The translations under genes were made by a program, and so were the position numbers. Positions 32,678 to 41,319 of a DNA stretch of 64,000 nt are shown piece after piece (position 1 is the first letter of the stretch; each line of letters begins with the position of its first letter). The notes beneath the pieces are model-generated. The model saw only the letters and a list, made by a program, of their open reading frames with translations. It was not told where the DNA came from and did not search any database. This DNA is from Chloroflexi bacterium bin125 (GTDB taxonomy: Bacteria; Chloroflexota; Dehalococcoidia; Bin125), in NCBI GenBank assembly GCA_002239025.1, contig MPNM01000002.1, positions 62,001 through 126,000 on the forward strand, given 5' to 3'.

Positions 32678-33826
32678 GTGGGTGAAGAGCTCGATCTCAT
32701 CGTCCAATCCGTGCGGCGCTTCATCCGTCGCGAAATCTGGCTGCAGGAGAAGCGGATCGATCCGAACGCGCCAAGTCTGCGCGAAGAAGCATTCGCGACG
32801 TTGCTAGAGCGCGCGTCGGAGCTGGGCATCGACCACTTGATGGCGCCTCGTGAGGAGGAGGTGGGTCCTGACGTCGACCTCCCCGACTCGGATCGGCTGC
32901 GGATTGCGGAGGAGCTGACACAACATCGCGCCGGTGTGCTCAATCCCTCGTATGGCCTGTTCGATCCTGATCCTCCGCCGCAGCTGTATGCCGCGACGAA
33001 CGAACAGCAAGAACGCTTTCTGAAGCCGTTGCTGCGCCGAGACGCGACGTGTTTCCGCGGACTCGATGATCCTGACCTCGCCACACTGCCGATTGACTCA
33101 GTGCGGATCCGCGCGCTGCGGCATCGTGAGGGCTGGATGCTCGATGGCACGAAACTCTTTGTTGCGGACGCTGCTGAAGCCTCGTTTGGAATTGTCTACG
33201 CCAACACTGAATTCGTCCCCGGAGAGCGATCGGGAGCATCCGCGATCATTGTGGAGACTGACAGGACCGGATTCCAGCGCTGGCGTCCCTGGCCGACGAT
33301 TGCAGTCGGCCGGGACACGATGGAACTCAACCTCTCGGCTGTCAAAGTGCCTGAATGGAATCTCCTCGGTGCGCCGGGTGAGGGACCCAGCGTCGCCAAC
33401 GATCTTGTATTGCGCCGACGACTGTTCAGCGCTGCGCATTTGACCGGCATCGCGTCTGCGGCTCAGGACATGTGCCGTGGAGTGGTCTGGTCTCGACGCG
33501 AGCACGGTGTGCCGATGGCGCATGGTGAGCGTGCCAGGTTGTCGCTCGCCGACAACGAAATCGCGCTGTCAGCTTCCAGGGCGTTGTATCTGTCCGCGCC
33601 TGAGTGCCTCGATGAGCTGGCATTGCAGGCGCTGACGTTTGCCCAGGAGGTCGCTGCGACCGTCGTTGACCGGGCAATGGATCTGCATGGGCCGGCAGGT
33701 GGCTCGTCCGACCTGCCATTGGAGCGGTGGTCCCGCGAACTGCGTTGGCTCCGTCTCGGCGGGGGCGGGATCGACCAACAGAAGCTGTCGGTTGCTCAGC
33801 GGCTAATCACGACCTTCAAGAAGTGA
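32678..33826 (+). CDS. Acyl-CoA dehydrogenase family protein (divergent)
   Basis: A 382-residue flavoprotein of the acyl-CoA dehydrogenase fold. N-terminal helices (VQSVRRFIRREIW), a mid beta-domain (FRGLDDPDLAT ... EGWMLDGTKLFVADA) and a C-terminal helical domain ending MDLHGPAGGSSDLPLERWSRELRWLRLGGGG are recognisable, but the usual CMTEP- and YGG-motifs are weak, so the substrate may be unusual. The start GTG at 32678 follows GGAG closely; the open frame extends into the CoA-transferase end. The last 11 bases overlap the 3' end of the opposing dehydrogenase gene. Confidence 0.8.
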   Translation: MGEELDLIVQSVRRFIRREIWLQEKRIDPNAPSLREEAFATLLERASELGIDHLMAPREEEVGPDVDLPDSDRLRIAEELTQHRAGVLNPSYGLFDPDPPPQLYAATNEQQERFLKPLLRRDATCFRGLDDPDLATLPIDSVRIRALRHREGWMLDGTKLFVADAAEASFGIVYANTEFVPGERSGASAIIVETDRTGFQRWRPWPTIAVGRDTMELNLSAVKVPEWNLLGAPGEGPSVANDLVLRRRLFSAAHLTGIASAAQDMCRGVVWSRREHGVPMAHGERARLSLADNEIALSASRALYLSAPECLDELALQALTFAQEVAATVVDRAMDLHGPAGGSSDLPLERWSRELRWLRLGGGGIDQQKLSVAQRLITTFKK

Positions 33827-35009
33827 CGTCAGGCAGCGGGTCGAGGGCGGCCGACGCGATCAGTTCCAGGCCGCGCGGGGTGATCGGCGGGTTGTGCAGC
33901 GGTCCTCGAACGTCGCGGTAGAAGCGCTCGAGCGGCTGCGATCGATGCAATGAAATGCCACCGACGAGTCTCATGCAGCGATCGACGATGTCGACGGCGG
34001 TGTCTCCAGCGTGCAACTTGGTGGCGGCAACTCGTGGCCCCAGTGCTGGTCGCGTCTCGGCATCCAGACTGTCCCAGGCCGAGGCCGTCTCATGCAGCAG
34101 CGCTCGAACTGACATAATCCGCAGGTCGATCTCGCCGATTTGAGCGCGAACGGTTGGCAGGCTGCCGATCACTCCCGGCGCGCCGCCCGGTCGTCGATGG
34201 CGCGCGAACTCGACGGTGTAGTCGCGCGCAGCCTCGGCAACGCCCAGAGACGCTGCGGAAACGAGCAGCGCGAACCAGGCGAAGTCTCCGTGGCGCTGTC
34301 CAGCCCGGTTCGGGTCCTGACGGACCAGGAACTCGTCGTCGGTGATTGCCACGTCTTCGAACCAGACGTCATGCGAGCCCGTCGACCGAAGTCCCACGAC
34401 ATCCCATGTTTCTTCGATTCGCAGACCTGGAGAATCGCGATGCACGGCAACCCTGGCGAGCATCCCCGAGCCGTCTTCAACCGCGCAATAGGTCAGGAAC
34501 CAGGCCAAGCCGGGTGCAAGTGTCGTGAAGGACTTGCGGCCGTTGATGGTCCAGCAGCCGGGACCGTTCGGCGTGAGCTTTGTTTGCGGCCTGCCTCCGC
34601 CCTGCGGCGATCCCATTTCCGGCTCGGTGGCTACTTGATTGCAGAGTGCGCCCTCGTTGACAACAGAGCTGAAGATACGCTCACGCAACTGATCCGGCCA
34701 GGTTCGGTTGGCTCGCTCGGCGCCGACGGACATCAGGTGCATGCCACACGAGAACGCCAGAGCCATGTCGACTTTGGCCAGGGCGGTCTGGGCCGCGACC
34801 AGGTCAGCGAGTGAGCGCTCCTGCCCGCCGTATTCCCTTGGAATTGGCGCGGCGACCCAGCCGATCTCACGCAGGAGGTCGAATGACGCAAACGGAAAGC
34901 TGGCGTCGCGGTCGTGAGTTTCCGCGTAAGCCGCCAGTTTCGGCAAGTGTGGTTCGAGCCGCTCAATGAGATCGCGCCCGGCGTCGTTGGTTGGCGGAAC
35001 GGGCGGCAT
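33816..35009 (-). CDS. Acyl-CoA dehydrogenase/flavin-dependent monooxygenase family protein (DszC-like)
   Basis: A 397-residue acyl-CoA-dehydrogenase-fold protein. IPREYGGQERSLADLVAAQTALAKVDMALAF, then NQVATEPEMGSP and INGRKSFTTLAP in the flavin domain, and GGISLHRSQPLERFYRDVRGPLHNPP at the C-terminus. The pattern (ATEPxxGSP, LxxFYRDVR) is shared with both short-chain dehydrogenases and the group D flavin monooxygenases such as DszC and HsaA that use reduced flavin and oxygen. Either role fits the catabolic neighbourhood. Convergent with the other dehydrogenase-like gene, overlapping by 11 bases. Confidence 0.83.
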   Translation of the reverse strand: MPPVPPTNDAGRDLIERLEPHLPKLAAYAETHDRDASFPFASFDLLREIGWVAAPIPREYGGQERSLADLVAAQTALAKVDMALAFSCGMHLMSVGAERANRTWPDQLRERIFSSVVNEGALCNQVATEPEMGSPQGGGRPQTKLTPNGPGCWTINGRKSFTTLAPGLAWFLTYCAVEDGSGMLARVAVHRDSPGLRIEETWDVVGLRSTGSHDVWFEDVAITDDEFLVRQDPNRAGQRHGDFAWFALLVSAASLGVAEAARDYTVEFARHRRPGGAPGVIGSLPTVRAQIGEIDLRIMSVRALLHETASAWDSLDAETRPALGPRVAATKLHAGDTAVDIVDRCMRLVGGISLHRSQPLERFYRDVRGPLHNPPITPRGLELIASAALDPLPDVTS

Positions 35010-35030
35010 TGGCGGCTCGTTGAATCGAAT

Positions 35031-35348
35031 CTAGAGCACGTCGCGCAGGCGCTTGAGGGCGCGTACACGAACCTTGCCACGGTCCAGCGCCGGACGCGCC
35101 GCGATCGTGATGCTCTCGCCGGTTGCCGGATTGCGGCCCAGTCGCTCGGGGCGCGCGGTCTGCGGCACGACGTCCACCTTGAGCAATCCCGCAACCGTGA
35201 CCGAACCGGGGCCACCGTCTGAGAGATCCTCAATCACGATGTCGGCGAGTGCATCCAGCACCTCATTGACATCTTGACTGCGGATGTCGGTCTTGGCTTC
35301 GATTGCCTTGGCCATCTGGGCCTTGGTCTTTGGCTTCGCGTCCGTCAT
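35031..35348 (-). CDS. HU-family DNA-binding protein
   Basis: A 105-residue nucleoid protein. The dimerisation helices (AQMAKAIEAKTDIRSQDVNEVLDALADIVIEDL), VTVAGLLKVDVVPQTARPERLGRNPATGESITIAARP arm and helical end fit HU/IHF; the RLGRNPATGE segment makes the DNA-contacting arm. The ATG at 35348 follows AGAGG at six to seven bases. Upstream lies a near-perfect inverted repeat that may be its operator. A basic tail is short. Confidence 0.92.
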   Translation of the reverse strand: MTDAKPKTKAQMAKAIEAKTDIRSQDVNEVLDALADIVIEDLSDGGPGSVTVAGLLKVDVVPQTARPERLGRNPATGESITIAARPALDRGKVRVRALKRLRDVL

Positions 35349-35373
35349 CGCCACCCTCTTTCCGTTCTGGACT

Positions 35374-35402
35374 GCAAACACTGTCCTTCTGCCACTGTTT
35401 GC
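35374..35402 (-). promoter_or_regulatory. Inverted repeat upstream of the HU-like gene
   Basis: GCAAACACTG (35374-35383) and CACTGTTTGC (35393-35402) pair over 10 positions with one mismatch around a 9-base spacer, 26 bases before the HU start codon. Position fits a repressor site or autoregulatory target. Confidence 0.4.
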
Positions 35403-35474
35403 ATAGTGTTATCGCCAAATCCGCATGGGGCAATAGTCGGGACTTCCCTTTCATTCCCCAGCTAACGTTCAGGC

Positions 35475-36137
35475 ATGAACTCTATCCGAACCGTGCACGT
35501 GAGTGAACAACTGGCTTCCTACATTGAGCAGACGTCAACACGAGAAGACGAAGTCTGGCGTCGGTTGCGACAAGAGACATCTTCCTTGCCTGCAGGAGGC
35601 ATGCAGATCGGAGCTGACCAGGCTCGACTCCTGGGCTGGCTGGTGAGGCTGATCGGTGCTCGCCGGACACTCGAGATTGGCACGTTCACCGGCGCATCGG
35701 CGCTGGCAGTGGCACAGGCGTTGCCTGAGGATGGCCAAGTTATTGCCTGCGACGTCAGCGACGAGTGGACCTCTATCGCTCGTCGCTACTGGATCGAGGC
35801 TGGCGTGCGCCACAAGATCGACCTGCGACTGGGGCCGGCCCTCGAAACGCTGGCGACGCTTGCAGGGGAGGGTGGCGGCCTGTTTGATTTCGCCTTTATC
35901 GATGCTGACAAAGAGCCAATCTGGAACTACGTCGAAGGTGCGTTGGCACTTGTTCGGGTCGGAGGTTTGATTGCGGTTGATAACACGCTCTGGGGTGGCG
36001 ATGTCGCCGATCCGACGGTCAGCGATCCAGACACGAAGGCGATCGATTCGTTCAACCGGCGGATCACGGACGATCCGCGCGTCGATTCTGTCCAGCTCAC
36101 GGTCGGAGACGGATTGACGCTGCTACGGAAGCGTTAG
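35475..36137 (+). CDS. Catechol O-methyltransferase-like SAM-dependent methyltransferase
   Basis: A 220-residue enzyme of the PF01596 O-methyltransferase family. LEIGTFTGASALAVAQALP (about 66-84) is motif I, ACDVSDEW binds the SAM ribose, and FAFIDADKEPIWNYVEGALALVRVGGLIAVDNTLWGGDV carries the metal-binding Asp residues and the DN motif. It uses a divalent cation to methylate a vicinal diol such as a catechol. Single gene, divergent from HU with a 126-bp gap; convergent with the DRTGG protein. Confidence 0.88.
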   Translation: MNSIRTVHVSEQLASYIEQTSTREDEVWRRLRQETSSLPAGGMQIGADQARLLGWLVRLIGARRTLEIGTFTGASALAVAQALPEDGQVIACDVSDEWTSIARRYWIEAGVRHKIDLRLGPALETLATLAGEGGGLFDFAFIDADKEPIWNYVEGALALVRVGGLIAVDNTLWGGDVADPTVSDPDTKAIDSFNRRITDDPRVDSVQLTVGDGLTLLRKR

Positions 36138-36145
36138 GCAGGGAT

Positions 36146-37027
36146 TCAGGCAAGCGCGCTGGCATCGATGCTGGCAGCGACCAGTTCGATCGCCGTTGTC
36201 AGTTTTCGCTCTCCGGCAAACGGCGCGTTGCCATACAGCGGGCCAATCGCTTCGATGGTCTCCAGAGTCGTGAGCGAAGTTGTGATGAGCGCGAACGATT
36301 CGCGTTCCGCGCGCTGCGCGACGTAGGGCAAGGTCGGTTCTCCGCCGGCGAGGATCAGGCACAACGGCTCGTAGTCCAGAGCGCCGAGAGCAATATCGAT
36401 CCGGTCGTGCCGCGTGATCAGCGTCTTGTCGGGGTACTTGCGGAAGTAGTCCATGCCCTCGTGGGCGCTAACCGGACCGATCACCAGGTCGCGGGAAGAC
36501 TCGTCGAACAGTTCTTCGTCGCCGGAAAGGTCGCCACCAACGGCGGGTGCGATTTCGCTGACGAGCGGGGCTGCCAGGTGACGATCTTGCGGGATGGCGC
36601 CAATGGCGTTTCCGCCCAGACCGGCGATTCTCTCGATGGCCGCCGGCCCACCGTGTTCGGCGACACCATTGACGATCACCGCATCTGGACTGACATCGGA
36701 GAGCGCCCGCGAGACCGTGTCGTCGTCTGCTTCACCCTGCCGGACGACCAGCACTGTTCGATCGGCTTCGATCCCTGCTGCCGAAGATGCTTCGATCACA
36801 GTGTGATCGGTGTCGGCGGGGATGTCTCCCGCTGCGATGGGCCCAGAGCCGCTGCGAACGCCGTTCACACGCGCGAGTTGTCGTGCGTCGTCTTCGGCCG
36901 ACTCGCTGTCGTCAATCCGCACCAGCCGAACGGTCGCGCCGCTGGCGCGCAGCGCCGATGCGAGGCCGGCAGCGACCACTGACTTGCCGTCTCGGGCCAG
37001 GGTGGAAGTGACGAGGATGCGGGTCAC
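36146..37027 (-). CDS. P-loop/DRTGG-domain protein (Pta N-terminal-like)
   Basis: A 293-residue protein combining a BioD-like P-loop domain (TRILVTSTLARDGKSVVAA, Gly14-Lys15-Ser16) with a C-terminal DRTGG domain (about 190-293). This is the architecture of the N-terminal regulatory half of long phosphotransacetylases, but without the acetyltransferase domain. Start is GTG at 37027, supported by GGAG six bases upstream; a 98-codon longer frame in the non-coding region is disregarded. Function unknown; in long phosphotransacetylases these domains sense metabolites. Convergent with the O-methyltransferase. Confidence 0.78.
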   Translation of the reverse strand: MTRILVTSTLARDGKSVVAAGLASALRASGATVRLVRIDDSESAEDDARQLARVNGVRSGSGPIAAGDIPADTDHTVIEASSAAGIEADRTVLVVRQGEADDDTVSRALSDVSPDAVIVNGVAEHGGPAAIERIAGLGGNAIGAIPQDRHLAAPLVSEIAPAVGGDLSGDEELFDESSRDLVIGPVSAHEGMDYFRKYPDKTLITRHDRIDIALGALDYEPLCLILAGGEPTLPYVAQRAERESFALITTSLTTLETIEAIGPLYGNAPFAGERKLTTAIELVAASIDASALA

Positions 37028-37203
37028 GCGACGCTCCGGTTCTTGTGCAATGGCTAAGCCAAAGGGTAGACGCAGGCAGGAATAGGCGCAGTCGGACCCG
37101 ATTGCAGACACGATTGACGAGCAGGGCAGCAGGCGAAATGCGCTGACTAGACTGCAGGCACCGATCGACCGCATTGACTGGCCGGCGGGCAAAGGACAGC
37201 GGC

Positions 37204-37434
37204 ATGGCCCAGGACCCTCGCAGCGACCAGGGCGTCTGGCCCCCGCCTGCGCCCGATTCTCCTGGCGCCCGCAGACGCAGGCCGCCGCCTGAGCGTCACG
37301 CTCGCTGGATCGACCCAACAAGGCGGGCCGAAGAACCTCGCGAAGAAGCTCCGAGATTGCTCTGGTGGATCTTGGGCGCGTTGCTGTTGTTTGGCGTGTT
37401 CTCCGTGCTGATTCGGATGTTCCTGGTCATCTAG
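37204..37434 (+). CDS. Small C-terminal membrane protein, unknown
   Basis: A 76-residue protein: Pro/Arg-rich, disordered cytoplasmic part (1-49, e.g. PERHARWIDPTRRAEEP) and a single C-terminal helix LLWWILGALLLFGVFSVLIRMFLVI. AAGGA lies seven bases before ATG. It could be a tail-anchored protein. No known family recognised. It lies in front of the fused CoA-transferase with a 110-bp gap. Confidence 0.55.
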   Translation: MAQDPRSDQGVWPPPAPDSPGARRRRPPPERHARWIDPTRRAEEPREEAPRLLWWILGALLLFGVFSVLIRMFLVI

Positions 37435-37544
37435 GCCACTGAACGCCACTGCTTCGGTATCTTGACTGGCAATCCGCGCGCGCAGTGTTGTGGGCGTGAG
37501 ATAGTGCATGGTGTGTGAGCGAACCGGCAGATCGGAGCAGGGGT

Positions 37545-40016
37545 ATGACGACAGACACGTCGAACACGTTGCTGGACGGGATTCGAGTGCTGGATCTGGC
37601 AACATCGCGAGCGGAGATGGCCGGTCGTGTGCTGTCCGACATGGGTGCAGAAGTGATCAAGGTCGAGCCGCCCTGGGGCACACCTTCGCGGACGCTACCC
37701 CCGTTTAGTGACGACGAACCGGATCGCTCGCTCTATTGGGCCGCTATGGGATTCGGCAAGCGCAGTGTAGTAATCGATCTGGACGATGAAGCCGGCCGGA
37801 CAGACTTTCGTGCTCTGCTGGCCACGGCCGACGCGTTGATCGAGTCGTTCGATCCGGGTGTGATGGCCGAGTGGGGCTTGAGCTACAACGACCTCAAGGA
37901 CGAACATCCGGAGCTGATCTATGTCTCTGTGACGCCATACGGACAAGATGGTCCGCACGCGGACCGGCCGGCAACTGATCTGACGCTAGAGGCGGCCGGC
38001 GGCCTGGTCGGTCTGCAGGGTGACGGAGATCGACCACCGGTTCCAGTGGGCTTCCCGCAGGCTGCCATTCATGCCGGAGTTCAAGCTGCAGCAGATACCT
38101 CGATTGCACTACGCGAGCGTGAACTGTCTGTTCTGGGTCAGCATCTCGATGTCTCCATGCAAGCGGCTGTCGTCTGGACGCTGATGCATGCAACAGGCTT
38201 CCCACCGAACACCGGCGGCGATCCGCCGGGCACGTGCGATGATCGTGCAGGCGCCGGCGCGGCTGCCGTGATGTCGATTTATCCCTGCGCCGATGGCTAC
38301 ATCGTCTTCAACATCGTGCCTGGCGGACTCGGACTGCGCCACTCGACCAAGGTCATGCGCTGGATCGCCGAGAGCGGTGACCTAAGCGGCGAACTTGAGG
38401 GCGCTGACATCGACGAGTGGGCTAGCGAACTCGGTCGTGTCGTGATGGAAGATCCAGCCGAGATGCAGCGCATGCTGGTCGTGGCGAACCAACAGCTAGA
38501 GCACTTTGTGGCCAAACGGACGATGGCCGAGTGCTATCAGCGCGCCGTGGACGACGGCTTTATGATGGCGCCGCTCTACACGTTCGAAGACATCGCAAAC
38601 GACAAGCATCTGGCCGCGCGTGACTACTGGGTGGATGTCGACGGCAAGCGCTATCCCGGTCCATTCGCCAAGCTGTCGGAGACGCCCCTGCAACTGACTC
38701 GGCCTGCTCCGACGTTGGGTCAGGATCAGCATCTGCTTGCCGAGGTCGGTCGTGCACCGAAGCGCGGTGGACGCGTGGCACGTTCATCGAATGGCGTTCG
38801 CGGTGAGGAGGGCGGTGCGCTCTCTGGCGTCAAGATCGCCGACTTCGCCTGGGTTGGCGTGGGACCGCTGATCTCGAAATCGATGGCGGACCACGGAGCA
38901 ACGGTGGTTCATATCGAGTCCGCGACTCGTCCCGACGTGTTGCGATTGGCTCCGCCGTTCAAGGACAACGAGCCGGGGATCGACCGCGGACAATTCATGT
39001 CCAACTTCAACTCCTCGAAGTACGGTGTTGCGCTTCGGCTCGACACGGATCACGGGCTTTCCTACGCGAGGCAGCTCATTGAGTGGGCCGATGTGGTGGT
39101 TGAATCCTTCACACCCGGCACGCTGAAGCGGTTTGGCTTTGACTACGCCACGCTGAGCAAGGAACGCCCCGAGATCATCATGCTCAGCACATGCCTGCGC
39201 GGGCAATATGGGCCGGAGTCGAGCTATGCCGGATTCGGTTTGCAGGGCGCTTGTCTGTCGGGCCTACATCGAATCACCGGATGGCCTGATCGGCAGCCGG
39301 CTGGCACGTGGGGCGCATACACCGACTTCATCAATCCGCGCTTCGGCTCTGGTGTGCTGGCAGCGGCGATTCGGCATCGCGATCTGACTGGCCAGGGCCA
39401 ATACATCGACCTGGCGCAGACCGAAGCAGGCATCCACTTCGCCGCACCGCTGTTGCTTGACTACTTCGAAAATGGCCGAATCGCCGAGGCTCCGGGACAT
39501 GACTCTATGTACGCGGCCCCAAATGGCGTGTTCAAAGTCGAAAATCGGGAGCGCTACGTCGCGATCGCGACCGAGACGACTGAGCAGTGGCATGGCCTCC
39601 AACAGGCTGTTGGCCTGAGTGCCTGGTCCAACGCCGAGTTCGATGAACTCTCTGCTCGGATTGCCGCGAAGGCCGAGATTGAATCCGAGATCGCTGACTG
39701 GTGCCTGCCACAGACCGCTGATGCAGTCATCGACTGCCTCACAGCGGCTGGAGTGCCTGCAGCATTGGTCGAATGGCCCTCCGACCTGTACGAGGATGCA
39801 CAGCTCACTCATCGTGACTTCTTCGTGACGCTCGATCACTCGGTCATGGGTCCGACGCCGTACGACGGTCTGGTGACCAAGTTCTCGGGTGGCACGGCAC
39901 GCCTGCGTCGGGCTGCGCCTGCGATCGGGGAGCATACCCATCAGGTGCTGTCGGAGATCTTGTCCATCCCGGACGAAGAGATCTATGAGGCGCTGGCCGC
40001 AGGAGCGCTCGAATAG
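37545..40016 (+). CDS. Fused double CaiB/BaiF CoA-transferase
   Basis: An 823-residue chain with two family III CoA-transferase domains. Domain 1 (about 8-395, opening LLDGIRVLDLATSRAEMAGRVLSDMGAEVIKVEPP) lacks the catalytic Asp: the expected GxxGD position reads VPVGFPQAA. Domain 2 (about 425-823, opening LSGVKIADFAWVGVGPLISKSMADHGATVVHIES) keeps it in GAYTDFINPRFG. Normal family members are homodimers of about 400-residue chains interlocked as rings, so the fusion may make a pseudo-dimer with one working centre. ATG 37545 follows GGAG at seven bases; a GTG ten codons earlier is less likely. It precedes the second thiolase-fold/DUF35 pair. Confidence 0.88.
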   Translation: MTTDTSNTLLDGIRVLDLATSRAEMAGRVLSDMGAEVIKVEPPWGTPSRTLPPFSDDEPDRSLYWAAMGFGKRSVVIDLDDEAGRTDFRALLATADALIESFDPGVMAEWGLSYNDLKDEHPELIYVSVTPYGQDGPHADRPATDLTLEAAGGLVGLQGDGDRPPVPVGFPQAAIHAGVQAAADTSIALRERELSVLGQHLDVSMQAAVVWTLMHATGFPPNTGGDPPGTCDDRAGAGAAAVMSIYPCADGYIVFNIVPGGLGLRHSTKVMRWIAESGDLSGELEGADIDEWASELGRVVMEDPAEMQRMLVVANQQLEHFVAKRTMAECYQRAVDDGFMMAPLYTFEDIANDKHLAARDYWVDVDGKRYPGPFAKLSETPLQLTRPAPTLGQDQHLLAEVGRAPKRGGRVARSSNGVRGEEGGALSGVKIADFAWVGVGPLISKSMADHGATVVHIESATRPDVLRLAPPFKDNEPGIDRGQFMSNFNSSKYGVALRLDTDHGLSYARQLIEWADVVVESFTPGTLKRFGFDYATLSKERPEIIMLSTCLRGQYGPESSYAGFGLQGACLSGLHRITGWPDRQPAGTWGAYTDFINPRFGSGVLAAAIRHRDLTGQGQYIDLAQTEAGIHFAAPLLLDYFENGRIAEAPGHDSMYAAPNGVFKVENRERYVAIATETTEQWHGLQQAVGLSAWSNAEFDELSARIAAKAEIESEIADWCLPQTADAVIDCLTAAGVPAALVEWPSDLYEDAQLTHRDFFVTLDHSVMGPTPYDGLVTKFSGGTARLRRAAPAIGEHTHQVLSEILSIPDEEIYEALAAGALE

Positions 40017-40137
40017 GGAGGCTCAGAAACAGCCAGAACATCAAGTAAACTGCGTGGCATGACTCCATAGCTACGCGGAATGGATTCGACATCAGGCGCG
40101 CGCCACTGGATTGCGCCGCCAGGAAGGACATGGACAG

Positions 40138-41319
40138 ATGGGTAAGCGCACCATGCGCGGCGAGACTGCGATTATCGGCGTCGGCGAGACGACGTACTAC
40201 AAGCGCGGTCGCTCTCCGGACGCTGAGTTCAAGCTCGTCGTCGAAGCCATTCTCAAGGCCAGCGCCGACGCCGGCATCGACCCGCGCGAGATCGACGGCT
40301 TCGCCTCGTACTCCAACGACCGCAACGATCCTTCGCGAATCGCGGCGGCGCTCGACATCAAGGACCTGCGCTTTTCCAACATGGAGTGGGGCGGCGGCGG
40401 TGGCGGCGGGTCGGCAGCCTGCGCGCACGCTGCTTCGGCGGTTGCGACTGGTCTGGCCGACACGGTGGTCGTCTTCCGCGGCCTGGCGCAGGGTCAGTTC
40501 GGTCGGTTCGGCCAGGGCGCCCAGGTGTCGCACGTACGCGGCGACCCCGCCTACACCGCGCCGTACGGACTGATGTCACCGGCGCAGTCGTTCGCGATGC
40601 GTGTCCACCGTCTGTTCGACGACCATGGAATCACGCAGGACACGCTCAAAGCCTGCTCCCTGGCTTCGTATCACCACGCTCAGAACAACCCGCGAGCGGT
40701 CATGTATGGCCGCCCGCTGACTCCGGAGGACTACGACCAGTCACGCTGGATTGTGGAGCCATTCCACCTGTTCGACTGCTGCCAGGAGAACGATGGCGCT
40801 GCCGCGATGATCTTTGTCTCGGCCGACCGGGCGAAAGACTACGCCAAGACGCCGGTGTACTTCCTCGGCGGAGCCGTTGGCTCGGGCAACCGCGCCGGCT
40901 CCGGTTCGCACAACGCGACGGATTACGCCACTTCGAACTTCAAAACAGTCGCACCGCGTATGTACGACATGGCCGAGGTAAAGCCGGAAGAGGTTGACGT
41001 CGCGCAGGTCTACGAAAACTTCACCGGCGGTGTCGTGATGAGCATCATCGAGCACGGTCTGACGAGCTACGAAGAGGCCAACGACTTCATCACGTTCGAA
41101 AACATGACTGCTCCGAGCGGCAAGATGCCGATCAACACCAGCGGCGGTAATCTCGCCGAGTGCTACATGCACGGACTGGAGCTGAACATTGAGGCCGTCC
41201 GCCAGGTGCGCGGCGAGTCTTGCAACCAGGTTGACGATGTCAATGTGTCGCTGGTCGCGTCGGGCCCGATGGTGACCCCCGTTTCCGACATGATCGTCGG
41301 TTCAGAGGCGGTGCTCTAA
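40138..41319 (+). CDS. Thiolase-fold protein lacking nucleophilic Cys (Ltp2-like aldolase candidate)
   Basis: A 393-residue thiolase-superfamily protein. The site of the usual nucleophile is a run of seven glycines (85-91, after NMEW), with Cys95 too far along to replace it. NTSGGNLAECYMHG carries the conserved Asn and a shifted His, and the C-terminal Cys site reads NVSLVASGPM. This pattern is that of the non-thiolytic SCP-x/Ltp2 group, whose steroid-degrading members cleave a C-C bond by retro-aldol reaction with a DUF35 partner, and the DUF35 gene follows directly with a 1-base overlap. Start ATG at 40138; AAGGA lies nine bases upstream. Second pair in this window. Confidence 0.85.
   Translation: MGKRTMRGETAIIGVGETTYYKRGRSPDAEFKLVVEAILKASADAGIDPREIDGFASYSNDRNDPSRIAAALDIKDLRFSNMEWGGGGGGGSAACAHAASAVATGLADTVVVFRGLAQGQFGRFGQGAQVSHVRGDPAYTAPYGLMSPAQSFAMRVHRLFDDHGITQDTLKACSLASYHHAQNNPRAVMYGRPLTPEDYDQSRWIVEPFHLFDCCQENDGAAAMIFVSADRAKDYAKTPVYFLGGAVGSGNRAGSGSHNATDYATSNFKTVAPRMYDMAEVKPEEVDVAQVYENFTGGVVMSIIEHGLTSYEEANDFITFENMTAPSGKMPINTSGGNLAECYMHGLELNIEAVRQVRGESCNQVDDVNVSLVASGPMVTPVSDMIVGSEAVL

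Noticed and set aside
40393-40413. GGC/GGT run as a possible sequencing error or repeat expansion
   Set aside because: It is in frame and coincides with the nucleophile loop of the thiolase fold, where glycine-rich replacements are seen in this group.
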